Assembly: GCA_009829735.1 (NCBI GenBank)
Contig: CM020618.1
Coordinates: forward strand, 25,951,122 to 26,015,121
Reading direction: 5' to 3'
DNA length: 64,000 nucleotides
From: Pyropia yezoensis
Lineage: Eukaryota > Rhodophyta > Bangiophyceae > Bangiales > Bangiaceae
The notes beneath the pieces are model-generated. The model did no database searches, was not told the DNA's origin, and saw nothing but the letters and a program-made list of their open reading frames with translations. Positions 1 through 11,610 of this stretch are shown here, piece after piece. A program made the translations under genes and the position numbers. The stretch's first letter is position 1. The number at the start of each line of letters is the position of its first letter.

Positions 1-883
1 CTTGCGAGCTTCTTCCGACTGCATCTGGTCCGTTCTGGGATCCGTCTTGACTGTAATGGACGCCAGCCGCACAAGCACAATCCTCCGAGCCCCGCTCCCA
101 CCTGACGGTTGCGGCCGCCGTAAGACATTCTTGCACGACCTTCAGACCCTTGCGAAGGAGGATACGATGGGAACCCACCTTCGTCGTCACGACGGCCTCC
201 ATCCACCCCAGCTTCCGCAGCATGCGCCTCTTCTCGTTCCGCACTGCATTCTTGAGCGACGATGGCGTGGGGAACGCGACCTTGAACGGCAATGTCGTTG
301 AGCCAGTCGCCCGCTCCACCGACAAGCACATCTGATGAGCTGCGGCAATGCGCGTCTCAGACATGGTACAAGCGTTGGCAAACACGTCGCGCAGCGATGG
401 GGTGACGAAAGCAAATGTGTCCGTCGGAGCGTTGTCCTCGTACACAGCACGACAGCGCTCCTCATCACCAACCTCATCGAGGTAGTCCAACACCTTCGCG
501 CAGAGCGTTTCACCGAGGTCCCCCTCACAGACGACGGGAGAGGCGTGATCCGCAAAAGCAGCACCGTGCAAATCATTAGCGGCACGCATCTCTGCTGATC
601 TGACCACATCTGGATGTTCCCCGCTCACACAATCATCAGAGCTGGAGTCACTCGGCGCCGACGCGTCACTGTCGTATGCCGAGGAGCTTTCTCCTTGCGA
701 GTCCCAGTCGTTCTCTCCCGCACCATCTCCACCGTCACCCCTCTCCTCAGCATCCCCGAAATCCTCCTCCTCTTCGGAATCATCTCCCCCGCCCCCACCC
801 ACCAAATCATGATCGATATCCTCCTCCTCGCCAGTCCCATCTCCACCACCGGCCACCCCATCATCCTCTTCTGAGCTCCCCAT
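1..883 (-). CDS. Acidic protein of unknown function, 3' end outside window
   Basis: A frame opens at an ATG (881-883, minus) in the strong context GCCATGG and stays open for 294 codons to the left edge, so the carboxyl end is missing. Residues 5-60 are strongly acidic (Glu/Asp/Gly runs such as SSEEDD and EEEED), followed by a Ser/Asp-rich stretch to about 90. From about residue 95 on the composition is that of a folded domain, with hydrophobic spacing, several Cys and a basic helix (NEKRRMLRKLGWME, about 230). I do not recognise the family. The acidic head followed by a basic, Trp-containing segment is seen in nuclear proteins and in some transposon-encoded proteins. The whole frame was checked for stops by hand and none was found. 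Neighbouring sequence to the right is repeats, so a mobile-element origin is possible. Confidence 0.6.
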   Translation of the reverse strand, partial: MGSSEEDDGVAGGGDGTGEEEDIDHDLVGGGGGDDSEEEEDFGDAEERGDGGDGAGENDWDSQGESSSAYDSDASAPSDSSSDDCVSGEHPDVVRSAEMRAANDLHGAAFADHASPVVCEGDLGETLCAKVLDYLDEVGDEERCRAVYEDNAPTDTFAFVTPSLRDVFANACTMSETRIAAAHQMCLSVERATGSTTLPFKVAFPTPSSLKNAVRNEKRRMLRKLGWMEAVVTTKVGSHRILLRKGLKVVQECLTAAATVRWERGSEDCACAAGVHYSQDGSQNGPDAVGRSSQ

Positions 884-1182
884 GGCCAAGCTCCTCGCAG
901 TCCCAGCTTCTGCAGCATCATCTGCAAGCCTGTGCCGCTTGCGCAGGTGACGGCCAAGGTGGCAGGGACTAAGAAGACGACCGTCATCACAACCGTCTAC
1001 GGTACACCGCTTCATACCAGGAACGCGATCAGCCCCCCCCCCCCCCCGTCCCCCCCCTCTTCCCCATGTGGCGTCGGGCTCACGCCAGTAAAGCGGGGAA
1101 GACGAGGATGCGTCGCGTCACACGCCTGGAATGCGGGGAAGACGAGGCTGCGTCGCCCATGGGGTAGAGATGCCGGTAGGTG

Positions 1183-1274
1183 CGTCGCCCATGCGGCAGA
1201 CGTGGAAGAGCCCAGGCGAAGTCACGCGCGTCGCCCGTCAGGCAGACGTGGATGAGCGCCGGCGAAGTCACCAT
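1183..1274. repeat. 46 bp tandem duplication
   Basis: Two adjacent copies of a 46 bp unit (1183-1228, 1229-1274) both begin CGTCGCCC and share the core GGCAGACGTGGA and GGCGAAGTCAC, with a few substitutions. A related GCGGGGAAGACGAGG motif occurs twice just upstream. Confidence 0.8.
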
Positions 1275-1718
1275 CGCAAGGGACTCTCGGGATTGATAAT
1301 GCGCGCCCCACCGACACCACCCACTCAGTACATATATTCGATTTCCAGCATACAGGGCTTAACAAATAAATGGATTCACTCGTCCACCTGCACTGCGGAA
1401 CGCTTCAGCGCATTGGCAGTGCTCCAGAGTTTTCGGGCAAACGCGATCACCCAAATGTTCATGGGCTGTCTTGAAAACTAGCGTGTGTGCCATGCGATTG
1501 GGCTGTGGCGTGGACCACAGAGCATAAACCACGAATCTGTGCGTGAAGGTGCGATTTAGAGATGTTTTTCAGAAGTACGGCGTACAACTGTCGGAACGAA
1601 AAACAAAAATGCAATGTGGCATGATGACGGAATTTTGTAGTTCTGAAAATTGTCTCACAAGTTTCTGTCTTAAACTACAGTACGGCTGGTGTATGTTGGA
1701 TAAGATATGAGGGAAGGT

Positions 1719-1719
<1 letters not shown>

Positions 1720-1749
<30 letters not shown>
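1720..1749 (+). repeat. Poly(G) run, 30 nt
   Basis: An uninterrupted run of 30 G, continuing into a G/A-rich stretch to about 1770. It is one of many long G or C homopolymers in this window. Confidence 0.95.
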
Positions 1750-1750
<1 letters not shown>

Positions 1751-2279
1751 GGGAGGAGGAGGAGGGAGGAAGGCCGGGTCGGGTGGTGGAGTTCGCCACG
1801 AGGAGCAGGTGGGTGGGATGGATGCGGGGACGGTGAGCCCGGCCGGCGCAGGTCCCGGCTGTGGTGGCACGGCGGGGACGGTTGTGGCGGCGGCGGTCAT
1901 CACGGCCAGCTTGGCATGCTGGCGCCCCGGCATCCACTGTTGTCTTTGTCGCCGTCAACAATTGGGCTCGTGTACGGTGCTTTCAATTGGTGCTGGCGTC
2001 GCCAGATGCGGCCAAATGCAACCCCGTTCCGTGCAGTGCATATGCAGTGTGCATGCATTTTGAGGGCCTGACTATCCTGTGACTGTGGGAGGCCCGCCGT
2101 CGTTGGCGGGCGGACCGCGCATCTCCCCTGGGCGGGCCGTCGGCGCAGCTCCCTAGGGGGTGTGCTGATTTGCGGCTTGCCGTGGTGCACTGCCATGCAC
2201 CGCGCGGTACTTCGTGCGTTCGGCCCTGCGGTTGCCGGCGACGCGCTGGGTGTGGCCAGCAGCGATCCAGCGGTGGGCA

Positions 2280-3630
2280 CCGTGGGGGAGGAGGCTGCCG
2301 ATCCGTCCTTGCGCGCGGCGGCGGCTGGCGTGGGCGCGGGGGACGCGGAGGCGGGGGCTGCCGATCGGTCCGAGTGCGCGGCGGCGGGGGCGGGGAAGGC
2401 GGCGGCTAGCGGCGCGGCCGCATCGGCGGAGGCGGCGAGGGCTGCCGATCCGGCTGTTGGCGCGGGGGTGGTGGCGGCGGCGGCCGACCACCGACCGGCG
2501 AGGATGGGAGCGGGGCGACGCGCTCGAGCGGCTGGGATGGCGGCAAGGTATGGCCGACGGCCGCCTCGCTGCCCACCGCCATCCTTTGTTGTGGCGGTGC
2601 CACTAGCGGCGGCGGCGACGGCCGCGCTCCGCCAACCGCCACCGCCGCCTCCCCCCCCCCCCCCCGCCCCCTCCACACCCCGGCGCCACCGCCGCCCCCC
2701 CCACCCCCCTGCTGCCTTCTCCACGCCCCGGCGACCGCGCCGGCGGCGGCGGCACTGGCGGCAACGGCGACGGCCACTCTCCGCCAACCGCCGCCGCCGC
2801 CTCGCCCCCGCCCCCCCCGCCCCCTCCACCCCCCGGCAGCCGCGCCGGCTGCGGAGCCGGTCCGTCACCCCCGCCGACGCGGTGGCGGCGGTGGCGGCGG
2901 TGGCGACGGAGGCGCGTGGCGGTGGCAGCACGCCATCGCTGCGCGCCGCACTGGCGGCAGCGGCGACGGCCGCGATCGGCGGGGGCGGCACTGGCGGCGG
3001 CGGTGGCATTGGCGGCGGCGGCGACGGCCGCGCCCGGCGGCGGCGGCACTGGCGGCGGCGGTGGCATTGGCGGCAATGGCGACGGCCGCGCCCGGCGGCG
3101 ACGGCACTGGCCACGGTGGCGACGGCCGCGCCCGGCGGCGGCGGCATTGGCGGCGGCGGCGACGTCCGGGCCCTGCGGCGGCGGCACTGGCGGCAGCGGC
3201 ACTGGCGGCGGCGGCGGCGGCTCGGCTCCACCAAACGCGACCGCCGCCTCCCCCCCCCACCCCGCCCCTCCCACCCCCTGGCGGCCGCGCCGGCGGCGGC
3301 GACATTGGCGGCGGCGGCGACGGCCGCGCCCGGTGGCGGCGGCACTGGCGGCGGCCGCGACGGCCGCGTTTGGTGGCAGCCGCACTGGCGGCGGCCGCGA
3401 CGGCCGCGCTTCGCCAAACGCCACGCAAACGCGGCCGCGCTTCGCCAATGGCTATCTCCGCCCCCCCCCTACCCGCCCCCTCCACCCCTCGGGGGCCGCG
3501 CCGGCGCTGCGGAGCCGGTCCGTCACCCCAGCCGACGCGGTGGCGGCGGTTGCGGCGGCGGCGAGGGAGGCGCGTGGCGGTGACAGCCCGCCACCGCTGC
3601 GCGCAGCCGCCACGCCGTCAGAGTCAGAGG
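2280..3630. repeat. GC-rich minisatellite block
   Basis: Degenerate repeats built on GGCGGCGGCACTGGCGGC and GACGGCCGCGCCCGGC run for over 1 kb. The block leaves long open frames in several frames on both strands (up to about 500 codons). Their products are monotonous Ala/Arg/Gly/Pro and they lack a plausible start and domain, so I treat this as non-coding satellite-like DNA. Confidence 0.8.
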
Positions 3631-5371
3631 GGGGGAGCGAGGCGGACGCGCGCAGCAGCGGTGACGATCCGCCGAGGGACACGGACACAGACGTCCGACG
3701 GCGGCGGCCATGGCGGTCATTGCCGCACGTACTGACACGTCGTCTGCTCTCTTCTTTTTCTGTTCCATGTGTTTGTTTATGATCGGTCGGCTGACGGTTT
3801 TCTGCGCACGCTAATCAAGAGACCTCTGTGAGGCTTGCGCATGCTTGGTCATTTAATGACGGGGGCGCAGCGCAGGTGGACCACGGCTGTCCTGGGCTGA
3901 GATGGCATCCAGATGAGCGATAAATGCGGTCTGATTTGAATTACCTTGGCCGATACGCGCCCGTCACTCGCCCCCGCCCGTCTCGCCCGGAGCCCCAGCA
4001 CCGCGGGCCAGCAATGGCCACGGCAGCGTGACCCGACACGACAGTGACCCGTGTCTGAGACGCCGTGTCTGTCCGGCCGACACGGGCACAACACACAGCT
4101 GGCTAATGCTCGTTAGGCGTACGAGTGGCCCGCCTGGATGACGACTCTAGTCGATCTGCGTAACATTGACGCAAGCAACAACAAGTGGCGGTAAGTTCTT
4201 TCAAGTCAAGGTAACCGGAAGATGGCTGAACAAGATTTGGCGAGCCATTGAGGCTTGATTTAAGTAGTAAAACAATGAGTATAATTCAAACAAATTATAT
4301 TTCCCGTCGCCTCGGCCGGTTAAACCGATGACATGTGTTCGTATTAATTCTGTACATCTGGACCAGCATCTTACTGCATCTGCTGGAAATGCATGTAGAG
4401 CTCAAAAAAATGGCAAGGTCTGCGAGATGAAGCCTAGGTCACGTCAGATGCGGCTGAGATGGGGTGGGCACGGAGGCCGACGATGTGGCGCCACATTGAG
4501 TTTGTGGCAGTGGCTGGCGCCGACACGTGGGACTCAATCAGATCATGCCAGGCACTGCCAAAAACTCCCTGCCACCAACTCGACCGCGTCCCAAGCCGCC
4601 CCTTGGACATGGATGTCATATCTACAGGGCTGAATATTACGCAGCGTACCCGGCTGCGCCAATCAGGCTGTACAAAAGATTGAGTCCCGCGCCCTATGAT
4701 TCCGGGATGCGCGCGCCCCCTGGAGCGTATACCCCCCCCATGCCCCAGCGCTCTCGCCAGCGCCCCCCCCCCCCCCAGCACATCCACCCCGCTCTCCGGG
4801 CATGCGTCCCCCACCCGGCGCATCCACCCGGCGCCGGACGCATTCGCCCCCTGCCCGGCACATCCACCCCGCCTGGGTTTTTGGTATCTACTGTGGAGCG
4901 CTCAGGAAGCAAGGTGCACCGAGGGCATGCGTGCACCTCGCCGAGCAAATCAGATTTCTCTCCAGACTGTGGGCTGCTATGGCGCGTTCCAAAACAATGA
5001 TGAGACGCGAGCAGAGCCCAATGCAGGTCACAGCGAAAATCTAATTCAGATCGCTCCCTGCGAACAAGCGCTCTTGACCACAGCATGTCCCGGGCGGTAC
5101 CAGACCACGTGACTGAGCCAAAATTCAGGCCACTCAGGGTTGTTCCGCACCACGCCGTTTTCCCCCGTACGCCGGGCGCTGGGACGTCCGGCACTCGGCG
5201 GAGAACGAGGGCGAAGCGCACTGCATTGTTTTGCCGTACGCGCCTTCCTGTGAACGCCGGGAAGTCTTCGTTCGGAGGCCCAGGTCCCTAAAAGCCGTGT
5301 AAGCTGCCTTAAAGTACTACTTCGAAGCCTATCCACTGCGCGGTCACTATCCTGCCGGCGTCGTTTACGTA

Positions 5372-6802
5372 GCATATCCGCCGTTCGTACCGAATTCCAG
5401 TATTTACGGACTTGTAGCCCCCCTGACAGGTGGACCCAGCCTTGTTGGTTTGGGACCGCTTGTGGCTCGCCCTTTGCGGGTCTACTTTTGTTTTGCATTG
5501 TTTATCTGTCCATGCTTTGGAGGGATCTTCCTTATTGCTTGCCATACTCGTAGCGATCGGCTGTCCGGCCTTCGCTCGGTCGACCGACCCGCATGATGTT
5601 TCGCCCTTACCTTCGACGTGGGGCACGCCGCCTCCGTCTGGCTGGCTTGCTCCCCATTGAACGTCCGAGCGACAAAGGACTGTCTTCTTTGCCTGAACGG
5701 TAATAGCTCACGCTTTCCGCTCTTGCGGCCGGTGGGTCCGATTTCCTCGTTACTGATCACACTTGTTCCACATTGGTGGAGCAGCAAGGGATTATGCTCG
5801 TGTGCGGTTCTGCTGTACACTTGTACATGTTCCTTGTTGCCTTGTGGCATTTGCGTTGATGATCACTTGATCGGGTGTTGCGCCGGACGACAACACTGAT
5901 TGGTAGAGGCAGGACGACGCCAGGCGTTGTACCAAGGGGATCTCCAGATCGGTGACGCCGGGCGCACCGATTGGAGCTTACGCCGGGTTGTGAGATGGCT
6001 ACGGGAGCACCTGACGGCGCTCGGCGCCCATAGGGAAAGGGAGCAGCCCTGCCTTTCGGTTACACGCCGCCAGAAGGAGGGAGCCGAACTAACGGCCTTC
6101 CGGCCCCGGAAGTTACCCCCCCCACTCCCAATTTGGAGTTCAAGACTACCTACAAGTTGTTGAGCCTGAAGGCCGTGGTGGAGACACTTGGCTCCCGCCT
6201 TGAGGCCCAAGAGGCCGTCAACTATACGTTGCAAGAGGCCAACGCCGTGATGACGACCAATTTTGAGGAGCTGAGGAAGCCACCCTCAAATGAGACGGTA
6301 CATGAACTGACACCGTCGAGCCGACGGCCGGTGGCCAAAGATGAGACCGGCAGTATGCCTGGAACGTCCCCGCAGCATGCCTTGCCCACCGTTAATCTTC
6401 CTCGGAACAGCCGCCGGATCCGCGCACTCCAGCTGGGACCCACCGGCCGCAAGAGCGGAAAGCGTGAGCTATACCGTTCAGGCAAAGAAGACAGTCCTTT
6501 ATCGCTCGGACGTTCAATGGGGAGCAAGCCAGCCAGACGGAGGCGGCGTGCCCCACGTCGAAGGTAAGGGCGAAACATCATGCGGGTCGGTCGACCGAGC
6601 GAAGGCCGGACAGCCGACCGCTACGAGTATGGCAAGCAATAAGGAAGATCCCTCCAAAGCATGGACACATAAACAATGCAAAACAAAAGTAGACCCGCAA
6701 AGGGCGAGCCACAAGCGGTCCCAAACCAACAAGGCTGGGTCCACCTGCCAGGGGGGCTACAAGTCCGTAAATACTGGAATTCGGTACGAACGGCGGACAT
6801 GC
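5372..6802. mobile_element. Element with 367 bp inverted arms
   Basis: Positions 5372-5739 and 6436-6802 are near-identical inverted copies of about 367 bp with only scattered mismatches. Homology stops abruptly on both sides of each arm. Between the arms is about 700 bp of unrelated sequence, so the layout is that of a foldback or MULE-like element, or of two solo repeats in opposite orientation. No transposase is visible. The core contains the start of a plus-strand frame whose product is a predicted coiled coil (listed separately). No target-site duplication was found by eye. Confidence 0.7.
6133..6567 (+). CDS. Small coiled-coil ORF inside the inverted-repeat element
   Basis: This 144-codon frame begins in the core of the long inverted-repeat element and runs into its right arm. 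Residues 1-50 have heptad spacing with Leu, Val and Glu (for example KAVVETLGSRLEAQEAV) and look like a coiled coil. The carboxyl half is basic and ends in an Arg-rich tail encoded by the repeat arm. The first codon may not be the true start, since the frame is open for some residues upstream. Family unknown. It could be a remnant of a transposon structural protein or chance coding. Confidence 0.3.
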   Translation: MEFKTTYKLLSLKAVVETLGSRLEAQEAVNYTLQEANAVMTTNFEELRKPPSNETVHELTPSSRRPVAKDETGSMPGTSPQHALPTVNLPRNSRRIRALQLGPTGRKSGKRELYRSGKEDSPLSLGRSMGSKPARRRRRAPRRR

Positions 6803-9397
6803 AACTTACCCCCATTAAAATCTTCGAGCTGTCCTGGCGAGGTGAGCCGGGGTGCACGCTCGCCTCATGGGAGCTGGAGTAAATAATCCCATTGGCTGGG
6901 AATTAGGGAGTTCCCAGGGTGTGAGTTGTTGATGGAATCCTTACAGCGCATGCCCACTTGACTATGTCAGTGGATAGTTCAGGGGTATACTTATCGAGTG
7001 GCATCAATCTGTACAACATGGGGTGATGTTTCAATAGCGAACATGGGTGTTTCATCTTTGAATGAACATATTGACCAGAAGTAGTGCGGTCTCATCAACA
7101 AGTACGTACTTCTATGAGTTGACACTTCAGCCGGTCGCAGCTGTGCGGTTGAGGCCTCTTCGAGTGGTCTTCCTCAAGCTCACCAAAGCTCACCGAAGCT
7201 CACCACTACCCTCTGCGGGTACGGTCCTGTGCGTCTTCCCTGGAGTCTGCTCTCCCCAGCGGCAGTACCGGCGCGACCACGCACCCGTCGCGCGGTGGCG
7301 CGGGCACATTCGGTTCATGGCATGGCTGTGCCTCCGTAGGTACCTACGGACGACGTCGTCAATATTGGGGCGCCTCCTCGTCGAGCTGCGGTACGCGCCC
7401 CCTCTGTCCGCCTCTGCCTGTTGCAGCGCCTACAGCTGATGCCATGTACAACAGTTGGTGAACCCTGCCTTCCCCTTCCGCCCCCTCTCCCCCCTCCCCC
7501 CCGCCACCCCATGGCGCCACCTTGCCCCCGCCGCCCGCCGCCTTCGCGTCGGCGGCCGCGGTGGCCCCGCCCCAACGGCAGCGGCAACAGCGGGGACAGC
7601 AGCGGCGTGCCCCCCTCCCTTTCCCGCCCCCGCTCCCGCGCCCGCCTCCTCCCACGAACGCACCTCCCCCCCCCCCGCTGTCGTCGCTACCACAGCCGCG
7701 CGCGGAAGAGAGGCGGGCGGAAAGATGCTTCGAAACTTCTGAAGAGACGTTCTGGGCTGAAAGCATCGTGTCGAACGCATTAGAAGTTAAGTCTTGTAAC
7801 TAGGCAGTGCTGGCAGTGTGATTCTCCTGTTCACAGGGTACGTGCACAGCGGGCTACTTCCAGTTCCCGGGTACCTACAGGCCTTCAAATCTGCACCGGT
7901 CGTCACTCGGTGTGTGGCCAGCGAGGTAGCGGGGGGTCTGACCTGAGTCCGGGGGGGGGGCGCAGCCCACGCGGTGAGGACACTGCCCACTAGGGGTCGG
8001 TCTGACCCAGCTGCACAACATGCAGGTAGGCCACCTGGCGAGGGTTCGTGTCTCCCGCCCGTGGGCGCGCGCGTTAGGCTACTTGAGTGGCGGTTCGCGT
8101 TGCCAATATCCTGCTGCCTTTTGGCACGTTCATTGTCCAGTTGGACAACGCGGTCGAAGACCAGTTGATCAATGTGGGTGCGGCATATGCACTTGCGCCG
8201 CCGCCGCGGGTTTGCGCGCTCAAGGGCCCTCTTGAGGGACGGAGGTACACCGTCCGCTTCGATGTTGCCGTCTGGCACGCGTGCCGTCCAGCTGGACGTG
8301 GTCGCTGCTTGCCGCAGGCAGCGCCGTGGTGTAGGTCGGAGTACCTGTTCTTGCTATTCAGCGCCGACCGAGTGATTAAGGCCGGCGGCCGCATCGGTTG
8401 CGAGCGGAGCAAGGGGCGGGGGCCAAGAAATTCAAGGCGGCAAAGGCGGCCAAGGCGGCACAGGCGGCCAAGGCGACAAGGGCGGCCAAGGTGACAAGGG
8501 CGGCCAAGGGGAGCGCCGCTCGGTGTGGGCCTCGTGGTCGTTGCCCAAGACGATTGATTGCGCACAGCCTGTTGGCTCGGCTGCGGGGCCCGTTTCAAGG
8601 CGTGAAGAGGCTGACCTGCTTGGTCTTGGCGCTTTGCTGTGAGTGGTTCCGCCATGGCCGTATCTGGCATATCCCTCACCGAAGCGTGACGGCCGCGGGC
8701 GCCATGAACCGACGGTCGCAAGCAAGTCAAACGTCATTGGATGAATGCCACCGGCGGTGCACGCGTGCCGCGCTGCGGGCGTCGATGAGATCACCATGTG
8801 GTGACGGAAGCGAAACTCGCATCACGGCACTAGTGTAAGCGTCCGCCATGGACCATGATTGTCACACGACTGCGTCCCTGACGCCTCAAGAGGACGACAC
8901 GCAAAAGTGGTGCCGACGGCGGAGGCCCCGAAGACGACGCCGAGCTTGGCGCTTTTTGTTTGAACATCGACGTTGCGGAGGACGATGCGTCCTGACGACG
9001 AACACGACGACGTCGATGACATCGAACCCTCGATCTTCATATTAAATTCGTGCACCATGGCAAGAAGGCAACAGCATCATACCTGACAGGATGGACATTG
9101 TATGTGGTACCATTCGTCACGTCGTTTTTGTGCGGCGGCACGTTGAGCTGACCGCCAGCCGGCGCTCCAAATGGAGACGTACTGCTCGGAGCCAGGTCGT
9201 ACAGGCGCACAGCCTTTGGATTGGGATTGCTCGGTTTTACTTCTGGAAGAAGACGTCTCATCAGCCAGTTGGCTTCCTTGTTAGTCTCGTAGGAGCTCTC
9301 ATCTAGCGTCGTAATGCGGATTGGTTCCTTGTTTACTCTTAAATTGGACTGCCACCTTCGCCCACTGAGTTCACTTATAGTCTCGTTGGTCAATCGG
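6803..9397. other. Gene-free stretch
   Basis: No recognisable gene. A C-rich block lies at 7.45-7.70 kb and a short AAGGCGGCC-type minisatellite at about 8431-8511. Overlapping minus-strand frames at 7.8-8.7 kb have no family signature. The DNA from 9.04 to 9.40 kb may be the decayed downstream part of the adjacent retroelement. Confidence 0.5.
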
Positions 9398-11610
9398 TTA
9401 CAGTACATTGTACTCAGCGGAAAGGCGTCTCGCTCTCGAGTACCAGGCGGTGTGTTTCCAGGATGGGGTGACGAGCACTGCGTCCTTAGGACATGGACAT
9501 CTCTGGAAGTCACTGAATACTTGGTCAAGCGTGTGTGCTTGGGGCGTCAGCAGGAGCTTAGCTTCATTCTGGGGTGGGGTCGGGTCAGTGGGGGCCACGA
9601 GGCTATCGCAGTTGGGGTCTTGGGGCATCAATGGCCCATAACGATGCGCCAGTTGTGCGCGTTTGTCCAGGGGACCCCAAGTGGGGTGGCTGAAGTCACG
9701 GCATGCCATAGGCAGTGTGGACTTCATGTTGTGCACTGGCACTTGCTCGAACATGGCGCGGTCTGCGTTGTCCCATCGGACGCTGGCCTGCAATACCCCC
9801 CATGGGTCGACGTAGACCGCTCTGACCCCAGGGGTCCAGGGGCGGTGGCCGTTGGGCTGGTAAGACGGGGCTGCAGAAGCCAGAGCTACTGTTGACTTGG
9901 TGTGTTGTTTCTTTCTCCAGGTGTATCCAGGTATTTCAACCATTTTGGATCGGAGGTGTCGAATGACTAATTTACGTGGCAGGTCTTCAACCGGGTCCCA
10001 CGTGTCATCCTTAGCGGAATAATCATACCAGCGGACTTCGAATTCGTGTGAATCCCCGGCCTTGCGGTGCGTCATGAGTTGGTCAATGATATACTCGTCG
10101 TGAACCGCGGGCTCCGTTCTGGGTTTGTCAAACCCATCGAGCAATGGATGTGGGTTGTCATCCTTGACGTCGGCAGGCCGTGGGGCCGGTATAGCGCGGT
10201 CGCTACTAATGCGCTTCTCGAGTCCATCGACTTCAATGACGAAGGTGGACAAGTCTGTGTCTACGACGATGAACGGCCCCATGGCTTTGCTTTGTAGCTT
10301 GTTCGATCGCTGGTGGTTTGTCGTATAGACATTGTAACCGATCTTCATCTTAGAGTCGCGCTGACCCGAGTTGGCGTCGAAGTAACGTTTGCAACGTTGC
10401 TGGGTCTTGCGGGGTGCCTCCACGACTGCCGGGATCTGCACACGCAGTCGTGCCATGAACTATCTCTTGCGTGCAAGAGGCGAACCGTCGCTGAGGGTAA
10501 CTCGGGGCTTGAGGAATATCCCTGGGGGCAGGTTGCGGACCGACAGGTTAGATACCCGTCAAGGGATGACATGCTCAAAAGGGACGATGCCCGTAGACCG
10601 GTGTGGTTGGCTATTGTAAGCCATTTTCAGGATGGGCAGGAGCTCATCCCAACGCTCTGGGATCTTCAATCACGTAGTGACGTAGTTGGGTAGCAATGGT
10701 ACGATTGTACCTCTCGACTTGATCATTGGTCTGTTGATGGTAAGCAGTGGTGCGGACCGTCTCGATACAGGGTATCTTTATAACGGCGATGACGAAGTTC
10801 GAGATGAGCTGCGGTTCTTGGTCTAACAAGATCTTGTCCGGTGGCCCGCGTCACTGAGGTCGACTTCTTCGAGCGCATTGCGCGTTTCCTCGATGGCCCC
10901 CTTCCGAGGGGTTTTCTCCTCGTCGGAGGGTACTGCTAGTATCTGCCCCGTGTAAGGTTCGGCGAATGCCACGGTGCTTCCCTTTCGGATGATGACGTGG
11001 TCTGGGGCGAAGTTGCATAACTCAACCAGGAAGGGTTCATCAGGATTGATAGTGGCGACGCCGCGGGCGACTGCCTTACACTCGTGCCGGCACAATCTGG
11101 CGTTGGGCTTGAGGGTAACCAGCCCGGGTGTTTCGCAGGTCACCATGACCCATCCGTCGGTCTGGCCCTTGACTCGGGTCTGCTTACACGCTCGTACCTT
11201 GGCAGGACATTCGTCCATTGGGGGACCATGTCACCCATGTGCTAGATACCCACTGTAGGTGAGTGCGGCTTGGCGTCATCGCCTTGGCAGACAATGCGTT
11301 TGAGCCTTGGCAAGATTGACTCAATGTGGTTATCCACAAGCTCGGTACCGAGGATATATTGAGCTGATATGTTTGGGGTGACGAAGTACCGGACAAGGAC
11401 TTGTACACCACCGGTGTCGACGAAGAGGTGGATGGCCTGGGGGGCCTGGATGGGGGAACCGTTGGCGTCCACGATGCGTGGTGCCTCAGGCAGATGCTCG
11501 GCGTAGTCATGCCAATGAGGTGGAAGATCATCGGGGCGAACCATGTTCACCCATGCGCCCGTGTCCAGATGGGTCGGAGACTCCTTATGTTGTGCAGGAC
11601 CGCGCCTGAT
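9398..11610 (-). pseudogene. Ty3/gypsy chromovirus pol remnant lacking reverse transcriptase
   Basis: Reading the minus strand, a retropepsin-type protease is recognisable by its active site LDTGAW (catalytic Asp-Thr-Gly-Ala codons at 11554-11565). It is followed, after a frameshift near 11.23 kb, by the protease-RT connector (11218-10823). The sequence then jumps directly into the integrase core at PDKILLDQEPQ, which holds the second catalytic Asp. The catalytic Glu follows in the motif QVERYNRT (about 10.7 kb). Reverse transcriptase, RNase H and the front of integrase are missing. Two more frame breaks (near 10.66 and 10.55 kb) precede the integrase tail and a chromodomain (EVRWYDYSAKDDTW, about 9.96-10.09 kb), the hallmark of chromoviruses. 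A long extra carboxyl extension follows. No LTRs were identified. The copy cannot move by itself. Confidence 0.85.

Larger units (their letters stand above)
884..5371. other. Gene-free stretch with repeats
   Basis: No convincing gene. It holds a 46 bp tandem duplication (1183-1274), a 30-nt G run, a GC minisatellite block (about 2280-3630) and AT-richer unique DNA at 3.75-4.65 kb. Short CATCCACCC-type tandem units lie at 4.74-4.88 kb. Open frames in the GC block are by-products of base composition. Confidence 0.6.

Noticed and set aside
2162-3583. Overlapping long frames on both strands (up to about 500 codons)
   Set aside because: Composition artefact of a GC minisatellite. Products are monotonous Ala/Arg/Gly/Pro with no domain and no good start.
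9037-9528. 163-codon minus frame downstream of the chromovirus as an env-like gene
   Set aside because: No signal peptide, membrane segment or family motif. More likely decayed element sequence or chance.
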